Shown here: piece by piece, positions 18,583 through 26,387 of the stretch
Layout of the letters: every line of letters begins with the position of its first letter
Numbering within the stretch: position 1 is the first letter of the stretch
From: Permianibacter aggregans
GTDB lineage: Bacteria > Pseudomonadota > Gammaproteobacteria > Enterobacterales > Permianibacteraceae
Reading direction: 5' to 3'
Assembly (NCBI RefSeq): GCF_009756665.1
Contig: NZ_CP037953.1
Span: 2,418,001 to 2,482,000, forward strand
DNA: 64,000 nt
Notes under the pieces: generated by a model
Database searches by the model: none
The model's input: only the letters and a program-made list of their open reading frames with translations
What the model was told of the DNA's origin: nothing
Made by a program: the position numbers and the translations under genes

Positions 18583-19092
18583 ATGAAGTTTTCAAGGTTA
18601 TTGTTATTTCCGCTTCTGTTAATTCTGAGTAGCCAAAGCTATGCCACCATTATCGAGACGGTACATTTGGAGTTCGAGTCTGGGGCGGAGTGGAACGGCA
18701 CCATCACGTTTAACGATGGATACGAAGGGATGATCGCTACGGAGGGCTACCTGACCGGGGGTGTTCATTCGTTCAACGAATATTTCTCTTGGACCTGGTG
18801 GCATGGCACCAGCCAACCGAACCCGCAGGACTTCAACAGTGATGGTTACTACACCGACTGGCTGATGAATCTGGCTTATCCCGATTACACGATGTACATC
18901 GGTTTGTCGTGGGATGTGCTGGCGTCGGTTGCGGCCGGAAGCGTCCAGTTTGTTCTATTGCAGGACAACTATTACAGCGGCAACCAAGCGTATGACGATC
19001 TGCTCACTGACTACTCGGTCGATGTCCCCGCGCCAGCGGGAGTAGGCTTGATAGCATTAGGCTTGCTCGCACTCATGCGCCGCAGGGCTTAA
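18583..19092 (+). CDS. PEP-CTERM-type sorted exoprotein
   Basis: A 169-residue exported protein. It has a signal peptide (residues 1-21, ending QSYA), a beta-rich middle with many Trp, Tyr and Gly, and a C-terminal signal: VPAP at about 148-151, a hydrophobic helix, then Arg-Arg-Arg-Ala. This is the tripartite PEP-CTERM layout with PAP in place of PEP, a variant seen in exosortase substrates. Exosortase (XrtA) would cleave it and anchor or release it with exopolysaccharide. AAGGAG lies 8 bases before ATG. prsK, prsR and prsT are 9 kb away. The function of the mature domain is unknown. Confidence 0.85.
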   Translation: MKFSRLLLFPLLLILSSQSYATIIETVHLEFESGAEWNGTITFNDGYEGMIATEGYLTGGVHSFNEYFSWTWWHGTSQPNPQDFNSDGYYTDWLMNLAYPDYTMYIGLSWDVLASVAAGSVQFVLLQDNYYSGNQAYDDLLTDYSVDVPAPAGVGLIALGLLALMRRRA

Positions 19093-19114
19093 CCCCACGC
19101 GCAACCAAGACAGA

Positions 19115-19158
19115 AACCTGTCTGTTCATTCCGGGAAAGCCGGGACGACAGACAGGTT
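19115..19158 (+). terminator. Terminator-like long hairpin
   Basis: An 11-bp perfect stem (AACCTGTCTGT with ACAGACAGGTT) encloses a 22-base loop with a smaller CCGG/CCGG pairing. It follows the PEP-CTERM-type gene. Only a short T-rich stretch (TTCATTTC) follows, so strength is uncertain. Confidence 0.55.
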
Positions 19159-19266
19159 CATTTCGGCGCAAAGGAAAGGTTTCGCCGCAGAATCCATGGC
19201 TTTTGGCCGGCCTAATAAGCGTTTACACTGCGCGCGAAACCGATTCAGCGCTAACGCTCTTCTACG

Positions 19267-19662
19267 ATGACCCCTACCGACGTCAAATTACTAAAAGCTT
19301 CCAATAACTTGCAGCTTCGTTACGCCAGCGGCGAGCAGTTCGATCTGCCGGCCGAATACCTGCGCGTGCATTCACCATCGGCTGAGGTGCGTGGTCACGG
19401 CGCGGCTGAACCGAAGCTGGTGTTTGGCAAGGCCGATGTCGGCATTCGCACCATTGCGCCGGTTGGCCACTACGCGCTGAAAATCGTCTTTGACGATGGC
19501 CACGATACCGGTCTGTACACCTGGACCTATCTGTATGAGCTGGGCCGCGATCAGGCGGAGAAGTGGCAGGCCTATTTGGCAAGGCTGGAGCGCGAAGGCA
19601 AAAGCCGGCAGCCGAAACCCAAGCCGAACCCGAGCGGCCCGGCGTTCACCGAACTGAAATAG
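19267..19662 (+). CDS. DUF971 (GBBH-like N-terminal) domain protein
   Basis: A 131-residue protein with the DUF971 pattern: [20 protein letters not shown], then [24 protein letters not shown] and [12 protein letters not shown]. The domain resembles the N-terminal part of gamma-butyrobetaine hydroxylase; its role in short bacterial proteins is unknown, though some are tied to iron-sulphur metabolism. The gene stands directly before ubiE, a frequent arrangement in Gammaproteobacteria. The C-terminal tail is Lys-Pro rich and probably disordered. Confidence 0.88.
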   Translation: MTPTDVKLLKASNNLQLRYASGEQFDLPAEYLRVHSPSAEVRGHGAAEPKLVFGKADVGIRTIAPVGHYALKIVFDDGHDTGLYTWTYLYELGRDQAEKWQAYLARLEREGKSRQPKPKPNPSGPAFTELK

Positions 19663-19739
19663 CCTTGCGCTGGTGCAGTGTCCGCCCATGGGCATTCATG
19701 CGACAATACCGCCCCTTTTTGGTCATAAGCCCCGCGCCC

Positions 19740-20492
19740 ATGCACGAGCACGACGAATCCACCCATTTCGGCTACCAAACCGTCAAGAAATCGGAAAAGC
19801 AGAAGAAAGTGGCGGAAGTCTTCCATTCGGTGGCCGGCAAATACGACCTGATGAACGATCTGATGTCGTTCGGTGTTCACCGCCTGTGGAAGCGCTACAC
19901 GCTGGAAATGGCCGGTTTGCGCTGCGGCATGCAGGTGCTCGACCTGGCCGGTGGCACCGGCGATCTGGCGGCGCTGTTCTCACCGCGGGTCGGCCCGAAC
20001 GGCAAAATCATCGTCGCCGACATCAATAGCTCGATGCTGGAAGTTGGCCGCGCGAAGCTGGCCGATAAGGGCGTCGTCGGTAACCTCGAATTCGTCCAGG
20101 CCAATGCCGAATGCCTGCCGTTCGCCGACAACCATTTTGATTTGGTCAGCATCGCGTTCGGCCTGCGCAACGTCACCGACAAGGACAAGGCGCTGGCCTC
20201 GATGTGCCGGGTACTGAAGCCAGGCGGTCGGCTGCTGGTGCTGGAATTCTCCAAACCACAAAATGAGCTGCTCAGCACAGTCTACGACCAGTATTCCTTC
20301 AACGTGCTGCCATTGATGGGCAAGCTCGTCACCAACGATGCCGACAGCTACCGTTACCTGGCCGAATCGATACGCATGCACCCGGACCAAGCGACGCTGC
20401 AGCAAATGTGTCTCGATGCCGGTTTTGCCGAATGCGAAGTGTTCAACCTGACCGGCGGCGTCGTGGCGCTGCACCGGGCTTTCAAGGCGTAA
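19740..20492 (+). CDS. ubiE: Ubiquinone/menaquinone C-methyltransferase UbiE
   Basis: A 250-residue class I SAM methyltransferase, the normal UbiE length. The SAM motif [11 protein letters not shown] is at 68-78 and the family signature around [18 protein letters not shown] at 35-52. It adds the C-methyl group in ubiquinone (and menaquinone) synthesis. The start is the ATG beginning MHEHDES; an upstream in-frame extension overlaps the DUF971 gene and lacks support. No strong Shine-Dalgarno sequence precedes it. It heads the ubiE-ubiJ-ubiB group. Confidence 0.97.
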   Translation: MHEHDESTHFGYQTVKKSEKQKKVAEVFHSVAGKYDLMNDLMSFGVHRLWKRYTLEMAGLRCGMQVLDLAGGTGDLAALFSPRVGPNGKIIVADINSSMLEVGRAKLADKGVVGNLEFVQANAECLPFADNHFDLVSIAFGLRNVTDKDKALASMCRVLKPGGRLLVLEFSKPQNELLSTVYDQYSFNVLPLMGKLVTNDADSYRYLAESIRMHPDQATLQQMCLDAGFAECEVFNLTGGVVALHRAFKA

Positions 20493-20501
20493 TCGCGAAC
20501 C

Positions 20502-21089
20502 ATGCTGCCCGTGCTGTTGCTCGCCATGCTGGAAGCGCCGGTCAACCGGTTGATTGCGCTCGACCCGTTGGCGCCGCCCAAGTTGAAGGCGCTGGAAGGC
20601 AAACCGCTGGCTGTCGAACTGACAGGTCTGCAGTGGCGCTTGTTATTGTCGGTCGACGCCGGCTGCTTGCGCTTTGCCAGCGAAGGTCAGGCTGCTGTCA
20701 CCTTGAGCGGTCGTCTGGTCGATTTCGCGCAAGTGGCCAGCCAGGGCGGCGACATGGCCGCTGGCACTTTGCAAGTCACCGGTGATGTTGGCGCTGCCCA
20801 GCGCTGGCAGCGTTTCTTTACCGAACTGCAACCGGATTTCGATGAACAGTTGGCGCAATGGATTGGCGATTTGCCAGCCCATCAGCTCGGCCAGTTGTTC
20901 CGCCAGATCGGTGAAGCGCTGCGGCAATTGCTGCTTCAGAGTCAGAGTGCCAGCGTCGAGTTTTTACAAGAGGAAGGCCGCTGGCTGGTCGCCCGCGCCG
21001 AAATGCAGCAGTTTCTTGATGAGGTCGATGCCTTGCGCGCTCGTGCCGATACCTTATTGAACCAAGCCAGAAAGCAAGGAGTGGGTTGA
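20502..21089 (+). CDS. ubiJ: Ubiquinone biosynthesis accessory factor UbiJ
   Basis: A 195-residue protein between ubiE and ubiB, the conserved position of UbiJ (formerly YigP). The N-terminal two thirds form an SCP2-like lipid-binding domain (SGRLVDFAQVA and GTLQVTGDVG are characteristic), followed by a C-terminal coiled region. UbiJ binds isoprenoid intermediates and organises the soluble Ubi complex with UbiK. Its stop shares one base with the ubiB start. Sequence similarity is moderate but the position makes the call secure. Confidence 0.93.
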   Translation: MLPVLLLAMLEAPVNRLIALDPLAPPKLKALEGKPLAVELTGLQWRLLLSVDAGCLRFASEGQAAVTLSGRLVDFAQVASQGGDMAAGTLQVTGDVGAAQRWQRFFTELQPDFDEQLAQWIGDLPAHQLGQLFRQIGEALRQLLLQSQSASVEFLQEEGRWLVARAEMQQFLDEVDALRARADTLLNQARKQGVG

Positions 21090-22720
21090 TGCGCTATTGG
21101 CATTTAACACTGCGCATTTTTCGCATCATCCGCACGCTGATTCATTACCGTCTCGATCAGGATTTGCGCGAGCAGCATTTAACGCTGCCGCTGCTGTTCC
21201 TGCGTGTCTTGTTCTTCTGGCAAAAGCGTTGTTCGATTGCGTTATCACCCGCTGAGCGCTTGCGCCGTGCGCTCATTGAGCTCGGGCCATTGTTTGTCAA
21301 ATTCGGCCAGATGCTGTCGACCCGTCGCGATCTGCTGACGCCGGAATACGCCAACGCCCTGGCCGAGTTGCAGGACAAGGTGCCGCCATTCGACGCTGCC
21401 TTGGCGCGCCAGCGCATTGAAGCCTCGCTGGAACAACCGATCGAAAAACTGTTCAAAAGTTTTAGTGAGCTGCCATTGGCGTCAGCCTCGGTGGCGCAAG
21501 TGCATGCTGCTGAATTGCATACCGGCGAGCAAGTGGTCGTAAAAATCATCCGGCCGCGCATTCGTCGGCAAATCGCCGAAGATTTGCGTGTGCTGCACTG
21601 GCTGGCCGTGCGCGTTGAACGCAATCATATCGATGGCCCGCGTCTGCGCCCGCGCGAAGTCATTCGTGATTACGAACACACGCTGCTCGATGAGCTGGAT
21701 TTACGCGTCGAAGCCGCCAATACCTCGGCGCTGAAGCGCAATTTCGACGGCAGCGATTTATTGTACGTACCACAGGTGCACTGGCCCTATGTTCGCCGCA
21801 ACGTGCTGGTCATGGAGCGTATTTACGGTGTGCCGATTGGCGATGTTGCGGCACTGATCAATGCCGGTGTCGACATGAAAGAACTGTCTTCGCGCGGTGT
21901 GCAGATTTTTTTCACGCAAGTATTTCGTGATCGGTTTTTCCACGCCGATATGCATCCAGGCAATATTTTTGTCGATGTCAGCGACCCGAAAAAGCCACGC
22001 TATATCGCGGTTGATTGCGCCATCATGGGTTCGCTGTCTGAGCGTGATCAGTTGTATCTGGCGGAAAATTTTGTCGCCTTTTTCAACCGCGATTATCGCC
22101 GTGTAGCCGAGCTGCATCTGCAATCGGGCTGGGTGCCGGAAGGCACCTCCGTAGAGGCGTTCGAATCGGCGATTCGCGCCAACTGCGAACCGATCTTCGG
22201 CAAACCCCTAAGCGAAATCAGCTTCGGCGCGTTTTTGCTGTCGCTGTTCCAAACCGCACGCCGCTTTAACATGAGCGTGCAGCCACAATTGGTGTTGCTG
22301 CAAAAAACGCTGTTTTATGTCGAAGGCCTTGGTCGCCAGCTCTATCCGGAACTTGACCTCTGGCAAACGGCCAAACCTTATCTGGAAAGCTGGTCGGCCG
22401 AACGGGTCAGCCCGCGCAAGGTTTGGACATCGCTGAAGCGCCAGGCGCCTACTTGGCTCGCCAAGCTGCCGGATCTGCCGAATCAGATGTTGAGTGCGCT
22501 GGAGCAACAGGCCAATCGTGCCTTGCTGGCCAGTCAGCAATTGCAGCAGCAGCGTTTGCAGCGCGAACAGCAATTTGGCCGTTGGCAGCAGCTGATCGGC
22601 GGATTGCTGCTGGTTGGTGCTGGCGTACTGCTGCCGCTGAAATGGCCGCCGTTGAGTATCGCCGTATTGGCCGCTGCTGGGCTGTTTCTGTTGTTTGATG
22701 GCTATCGCCGGCAAAAATGA
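21089..22720 (+). CDS. ubiB: Ubiquinone biosynthesis atypical kinase/ATPase UbiB
   Basis: A 543-residue ABC1/ADCK-family protein. The family KxGQ motif is KFGQ (71-74), with an Ala-rich loop (SASVAQVH), the ATP-binding Lys in VVKIIRP, and the catalytic stretch HADMHPGNIF. Two hydrophobic segments at the C-terminus (about 505-540) anchor it in the inner membrane. UbiB is an ATPase that helps extract or present ubiquinone precursors. AAGGAG precedes the ATG; the in-frame TTG one codon upstream is not needed. The TGATG junction couples it to ubiJ. Confidence 0.96.
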   Translation: MRYWHLTLRIFRIIRTLIHYRLDQDLREQHLTLPLLFLRVLFFWQKRCSIALSPAERLRRALIELGPLFVKFGQMLSTRRDLLTPEYANALAELQDKVPPFDAALARQRIEASLEQPIEKLFKSFSELPLASASVAQVHAAELHTGEQVVVKIIRPRIRRQIAEDLRVLHWLAVRVERNHIDGPRLRPREVIRDYEHTLLDELDLRVEAANTSALKRNFDGSDLLYVPQVHWPYVRRNVLVMERIYGVPIGDVAALINAGVDMKELSSRGVQIFFTQVFRDRFFHADMHPGNIFVDVSDPKKPRYIAVDCAIMGSLSERDQLYLAENFVAFFNRDYRRVAELHLQSGWVPEGTSVEAFESAIRANCEPIFGKPLSEISFGAFLLSLFQTARRFNMSVQPQLVLLQKTLFYVEGLGRQLYPELDLWQTAKPYLESWSAERVSPRKVWTSLKRQAPTWLAKLPDLPNQMLSALEQQANRALLASQQLQQQRLQREQQFGRWQQLIGGLLLVGAGVLLPLKWPPLSIAVLAAAGLFLLFDGYRRQK

Positions 22721-22816
22721 CGCAATCGGCAGCAGCGCCTGGGCTGGCGCGCTATCATGAGAGCATGCTGCCCATGAAGGAGCAGGGATTCCGCTAATCG
22801 CAGGAGCTTGAAGACC

Positions 22817-23155
22817 ATGACCGACTGTATTTTTTGCAAAATCATTGCCGGCGATATTCCGTCCAGCAAAGTCTATGAAGACGACAAGATCTACGCGTTC
22901 AAGGACATTCACCCGAAAGCGAAAGTGCACCTGCTGGTGGTGCCGCGGAAACATATTGAAACATTGGCGCATGCAAAAGCCGATGACGCCGAGCTGTTAA
23001 GCCATATGATACTGAGCCTGCCAAAAATCGCCCGTGAACAGGGGCTGGAAAGCGGATTCCGGACGGTGCTCAATACCGGCGCCGGTGGCGGCCAGGAAGT
23101 GTTCCACATGCATTTTCATATTCTCGGTGGCGGCGCCATGCCGTTCACTGTTTAA
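22817..23155 (+). CDS. HIT family (HinT-like) nucleotide hydrolase
   Basis: A 112-residue histidine-triad protein. The CxxC of HinT proteins is visible at the N-terminus (CIFC, 4-7) and the triad as His97, His99 and His101 in HMHFHILGG. HinT enzymes hydrolyse AMP-amidates such as aminoacyl-AMP. CAGGAG stands 10 bases before the ATG. It sits between ubiB and tatA, where some gammaproteobacteria carry unrelated small genes. Confidence 0.95.
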   Translation: MTDCIFCKIIAGDIPSSKVYEDDKIYAFKDIHPKAKVHLLVVPRKHIETLAHAKADDAELLSHMILSLPKIAREQGLESGFRTVLNTGAGGGQEVFHMHFHILGGGAMPFTV

Positions 23156-23176
23156 TCCACGTTGAGGAGTACCACC

Positions 23177-23386
23177 ATGATTGGTTGGCCGGAGTTACTG
23201 ATTATTCTTGTTGTGGCGCTGTTGTTGTTCGGCTCGAAAAAGCTGGCCAACGTCGGCTCCGATTTGGGCGCCGCGATCAAAGGCTTCAAGAAGTCGGTGC
23301 GTGAAGGCGAAGACGAAGCGAAAAAAGAAGACGCCGACAACGCCAAAAAAGAAATCGGCAACGACAGCGACAAGAAAACCAACTAA
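23177..23386 (+). CDS. tatA: Twin-arginine translocase subunit TatA
   Basis: A 69-residue protein with one N-terminal membrane helix ([18 protein letters not shown]), the hinge FGSKKL, an amphipathic helix, and an acidic/lysine-rich tail. TatA multimers form the passage for folded proteins. GAGGAG precedes the ATG at 8 bases. It starts the tatABC operon. Confidence 0.96.
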   Translation: MIGWPELLIILVVALLLFGSKKLANVGSDLGAAIKGFKKSVREGEDEAKKEDADNAKKEIGNDSDKKTN

Positions 23387-23389
23387 ACC

Positions 23390-23764
23390 ATGTTTGATAT
23401 CGGTTTTCTGGAATTGATCGTTATCGGTCTGGTGGCACTACTGGTGCTCGGACCGACCAAGCTGATTGAGCTGGCGCGTATCGTCGGTCGTTGGGTCGGC
23501 AAGCTGCGTCATCAATTCAATGACATCAAAGCCGATATCGACCGGGAGCTGGAAGTCGATGAAATGCGCCGCCGCCTGGCCGAAGAAGAGCGCAAACTGC
23601 GTGAGGAAATGCAGGTCAAGCCGGTCGATCTCAATCTGAGTCCCGATCAGGAACCGACAATTCATCCGCCGTCCGATTCAGAAATAAAAAAAGCCGAAAC
23701 GATAAGCGCAGAAAACCGCACGACAGAAAACAGAAATACCGAAGCCGAATCGAAACCTAGCTGA
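23390..23764 (+). CDS. tatB: Twin-arginine translocase subunit TatB
   Basis: A 124-residue protein: a TatB-type N-terminus (MFDIGFLELIVIGLVALLVLG, with the conserved Glu8), the hinge GPTKL, a long charged amphipathic helix (about 25-75), and a polar tail. TatB and TatC together recognise twin-arginine signal peptides. Three bases separate it from tatA, and its stop overlaps the tatC start by one base. Confidence 0.96.
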   Translation: MFDIGFLELIVIGLVALLVLGPTKLIELARIVGRWVGKLRHQFNDIKADIDRELEVDEMRRRLAEEERKLREEMQVKPVDLNLSPDQEPTIHPPSDSEIKKAETISAENRTTENRNTEAESKPS

Positions 23765-24540
23765 TGAACGCGCGCCACTCTGAAAACAGCACTGCTCAAG
23801 GCAGTCGTGAAATGCCGTTGATGGCGCATCTCGTTGAACTGCGCAACCGGCTGATGAAAGTGGCCGTCGTGCTGATCATCTGCTTCTTGCCATTTGTGTA
23901 TTTCGCCAAGGAGCTTTACCAGTTTTTTGCCTTGCCGATGCGCAAGTTTTTACCGCAAGGCTCAATGATGATTGCCACCGAGGTCGGCTCCACTTTTTTT
24001 GCGCCATTTAAATTGGCCATCGTTGCCGCGTTATTTGTCGCGATGCCTTACTTGCTTTATCAGATTTGGGCTTTTGTTTCTCCAGGCCTATACCGGCACG
24101 AAAAGCGTTTGGCAAAACCTTTGCTATTTTCCGCGATACTGCTGTTTTATATCGGCATGGCCTTCGCGTACTTTTTCGTTTTTCCGGTCATCTTTGGTTT
24201 CTTTGCCGGCATTGAACTCGAAGGCGTTGCTTACATGCCGGACATCCGCATGTATTTCGATTTCGCCATCTTCTTGCTGTTCGCGTTTGGCATCAGTTTT
24301 GAAATTCCGGTGGCCGTGCTGATTCTGGTCAAGCTCGGTGCGGTGTCTGTCGAGTCTTTGCGCAACTCGCGTCCGTATATCATTGTCGGCATATTCGTTA
24401 CCGCTGCGGTGCTGACTCCGCCCGATCCGATTTCGCAATCGATGATGGCGGTACCGATGGTATTGCTGTTTGAAGGTGGGGTATTGCTGGCCCGTTTGTT
24501 AACCAAATCCAATAACCAGACCGAAACGGTATCGGAGTAG
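23764..24540 (+). CDS. tatC: Twin-arginine translocase subunit TatC
   Basis: A 258-residue inner-membrane protein with six hydrophobic helices. The conserved TatC start MAHLVELRNRL and the loop FVSPGLYRHEKR, and the later SFEIPVAVLILVKLG, are present. TatC is the receptor for RR signal peptides. It is translationally coupled to tatB. Confidence 0.97.
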   Translation: MNARHSENSTAQGSREMPLMAHLVELRNRLMKVAVVLIICFLPFVYFAKELYQFFALPMRKFLPQGSMMIATEVGSTFFAPFKLAIVAALFVAMPYLLYQIWAFVSPGLYRHEKRLAKPLLFSAILLFYIGMAFAYFFVFPVIFGFFAGIELEGVAYMPDIRMYFDFAIFLLFAFGISFEIPVAVLILVKLGAVSVESLRNSRPYIIVGIFVTAAVLTPPDPISQSMMAVPMVLLFEGGVLLARLLTKSNNQTETVSE

Positions 24541-24544
24541 AACA

Positions 24545-25102
24545 ATGAGCAAGTATCTGGTGGTCGCATTAAGTCTTGTTGCCCTGAGCAGCCAAGCCGA
24601 GCAACAAGCCTGGCAACAATGCGCCGTGATTCAGCATAACGATGCCAGGCTGGCCTGCTATGACGCTTATGCCCGCAGCTTGTCGAGTACTCATGCGCCA
24701 AAAATAGTGGAAGAAATGCCGGCCCCTGTCGTTGCGACCCAACCGGGTGCGACAGCTGTGGTTGTTCCGGCCAAACCGGTCGAGCGCGTGCAGCCGGAAA
24801 TCGTCAAACCGGAAGTCGTAAAACCGGAATCAAACGAAAAAACTTTTGGCCTCGAGCAAAAAATTATTGCTGAACAGCAGGTAGAGGAGATTGTCACTCG
24901 TTTCGACGGCAAGTTCACCGGCTGGGAGCCAAAACAGGAAATTACGCTTGCCAACGGCCAGGTTTGGCAAATCTCCGACAATAGCAGCGCGCATCACTAT
25001 GTCGACAATCCGGAGATCACCATCAAACGTGGAATGTTTGGTTCCTTCTATATGAAAATCGAAGGGCTTAACCGCTCGCCAAAAGTAAAACGCATCAAAT
25101 AA
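24545..25102 (+). CDS. Periplasmic protein of unknown function between tatC and tatD
   Basis: A 185-residue exported protein: a signal peptide (1-18, ending SSQA), then a paired-cysteine segment (QQCAVIQHNDARLACYD, 26-42), a Val-Pro-Lys-Glu linker (about 60-100) and a C-terminal beta-rich domain (about 115-185) with the pattern G-QVWQISDNSS and IKRGMFGSFYMKIEG. Comparable small proteins with this C-terminal pattern occur in many gammaproteobacteria without known function. It lies 5 bases after tatC and 12 before tatD, so it is in the same operon. Confidence 0.75.
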   Translation: MSKYLVVALSLVALSSQAEQQAWQQCAVIQHNDARLACYDAYARSLSSTHAPKIVEEMPAPVVATQPGATAVVVPAKPVERVQPEIVKPEVVKPESNEKTFGLEQKIIAEQQVEEIVTRFDGKFTGWEPKQEITLANGQVWQISDNSSAHHYVDNPEITIKRGMFGSFYMKIEGLNRSPKVKRIK

Positions 25103-25114
25103 GCCCATCAACCG

Positions 25115-25918
25115 ATGATCGACATCGGCGTCAATTTGACGTCATCACAGTTTAGTGAAGACTGGCGCGCTGTCAACGAGCGCGCTCAAGCTGCCGGTGT
25201 AAGTACCATGCTGATCACCGGCACATCAGTTAACGACAGCGTGCAGGCGCAAGCACTGGCGCAGCAACTCGGCTGCTACAGCACGGCGGGTGTCCACCCG
25301 CACAACGCCAGTCAGTGGCAACCAAACTCGAATACCATATTGCAAACGCTGTTAAAGTCGCCGCACGTTGTTGCAGTAGGTGAATGCGGTCTCGATTACG
25401 ACCGCAACTTTTCGACGCCAGAGGCACAGCGCTACGCTTTTCAACAGCAACTGGAAATCGCGGTTAGTGTCGGTAAACCCCTGTTCCTGCATTGTCGTGA
25501 AGCACATGATGATTTTCTGCGAATGCTGAAACCACTCTGGCCATCGCTTCACGGTGGTGTGCTGCACTGCTTCACCGGCAGCGACAAAGCGCTGGAAGAA
25601 TGCCTGGAGTTAGGTTTGTATATCGGTATCACCGGTTGGCTATGCGACGAACGCCGTGGTCAGTTATTGCAACAGCAAGTCCGGCGCATTCCCTTATCGC
25701 GTTTGTTGCTGGAAACCGATGCGCCCTATCTGCTGCCACGCGATCTGTCACCAAAACCCAAATCTCGTCGTAACGAGCCAATGTATCTGCCGCATATCGC
25801 CAGGCGCGTTGCCGAGCTGACCGGCACGGCATTCGACGAACTGGTCGCACAAACCAGTGAAAACGCCCGTCGCTTGTTTCACATACCAGCTTCATCGGCC
25901 CCGGCAAATATGCTCTAA
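25115..25918 (+). CDS. tatD: TatD family metal-dependent deoxyribonuclease
   Basis: A 267-residue TIM-barrel amidohydrolase of the TatD type. The N-terminus MIDIGVNLTSSQF and GVHPHNASQW match E. coli TatD rather than the YcfH or YjjV paralogues. Metal ligands are seen in GECGLDYDR, LHCREAH, HCFTG and ETDAPYL. TatD is a 3'-5' exonuclease and DNase involved in repair of oxidative damage; despite the name it is not required for Tat export. It follows tatC as in E. coli. Confidence 0.95.
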   Translation: MIDIGVNLTSSQFSEDWRAVNERAQAAGVSTMLITGTSVNDSVQAQALAQQLGCYSTAGVHPHNASQWQPNSNTILQTLLKSPHVVAVGECGLDYDRNFSTPEAQRYAFQQQLEIAVSVGKPLFLHCREAHDDFLRMLKPLWPSLHGGVLHCFTGSDKALEECLELGLYIGITGWLCDERRGQLLQQQVRRIPLSRLLLETDAPYLLPRDLSPKPKSRRNEPMYLPHIARRVAELTGTAFDELVAQTSENARRLFHIPASSAPANML

Positions 25919-25955
25919 TCGGCCACTATCGTGGGTTGATAAGGGAACTCATCTC

Positions 25956-26384
25956 ATGTCCAGTGCAACAGGCCAATGCCTCTGTGGTGATGTCAAATTT
26001 TCTGTGCAACTGCCGGTCAAATGGTGCGCGCATTGCCACTGCAGTCTATGTCAGCGCGCCCATGGTGCGGCCATCGTCACCTGGGTAGGTGTCGCAGAAG
26101 GCCAGTATCACATTGACGCCAAAGATCTGCGCTGGTTTGCCTCGTCGGAACAAGGTGAACGCGCACACTGCGGCCGTTGCGGCACGCCACTGTTTTTCCG
26201 CTCAACGCGCTGGCCGGGTGAATTGCACATCAGCCGCGCCTGTATCGACAGTAATGAGTTAACGTTACCCCAAGCTCATGTTTACTGCCGTTCAGCCGCG
26301 TCTTGGCTTTCATGTCACGATCAACTGCCACGCTTTACCACCGTGCCCAGCGAACAGAACGCAGCCGCTCCACAACAAGGATAA
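25956..26384 (+). CDS. GFA/CENP-V domain zinc protein
   Basis: A 142-residue protein with the glutathione-dependent formaldehyde-activating enzyme (GFA) fold: CLCGDVKF (8-15), CAHCHCSLCQRAHG (27-40) and CGRCGTPLFF (about 72-81) provide the zinc cysteines. Members of this large family mostly have no known activity; few are true formaldehyde-activating enzymes. The ATG with AAGGGA at about 9 bases is preferred to an upstream ATG inside tatD. It lies four bases before the MFS-acyltransferase gene. Confidence 0.9.
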   Translation: MSSATGQCLCGDVKFSVQLPVKWCAHCHCSLCQRAHGAAIVTWVGVAEGQYHIDAKDLRWFASSEQGERAHCGRCGTPLFFRSTRWPGELHISRACIDSNELTLPQAHVYCRSAASWLSCHDQLPRFTTVPSEQNAAAPQQG

Positions 26385-26387
26385 TTC

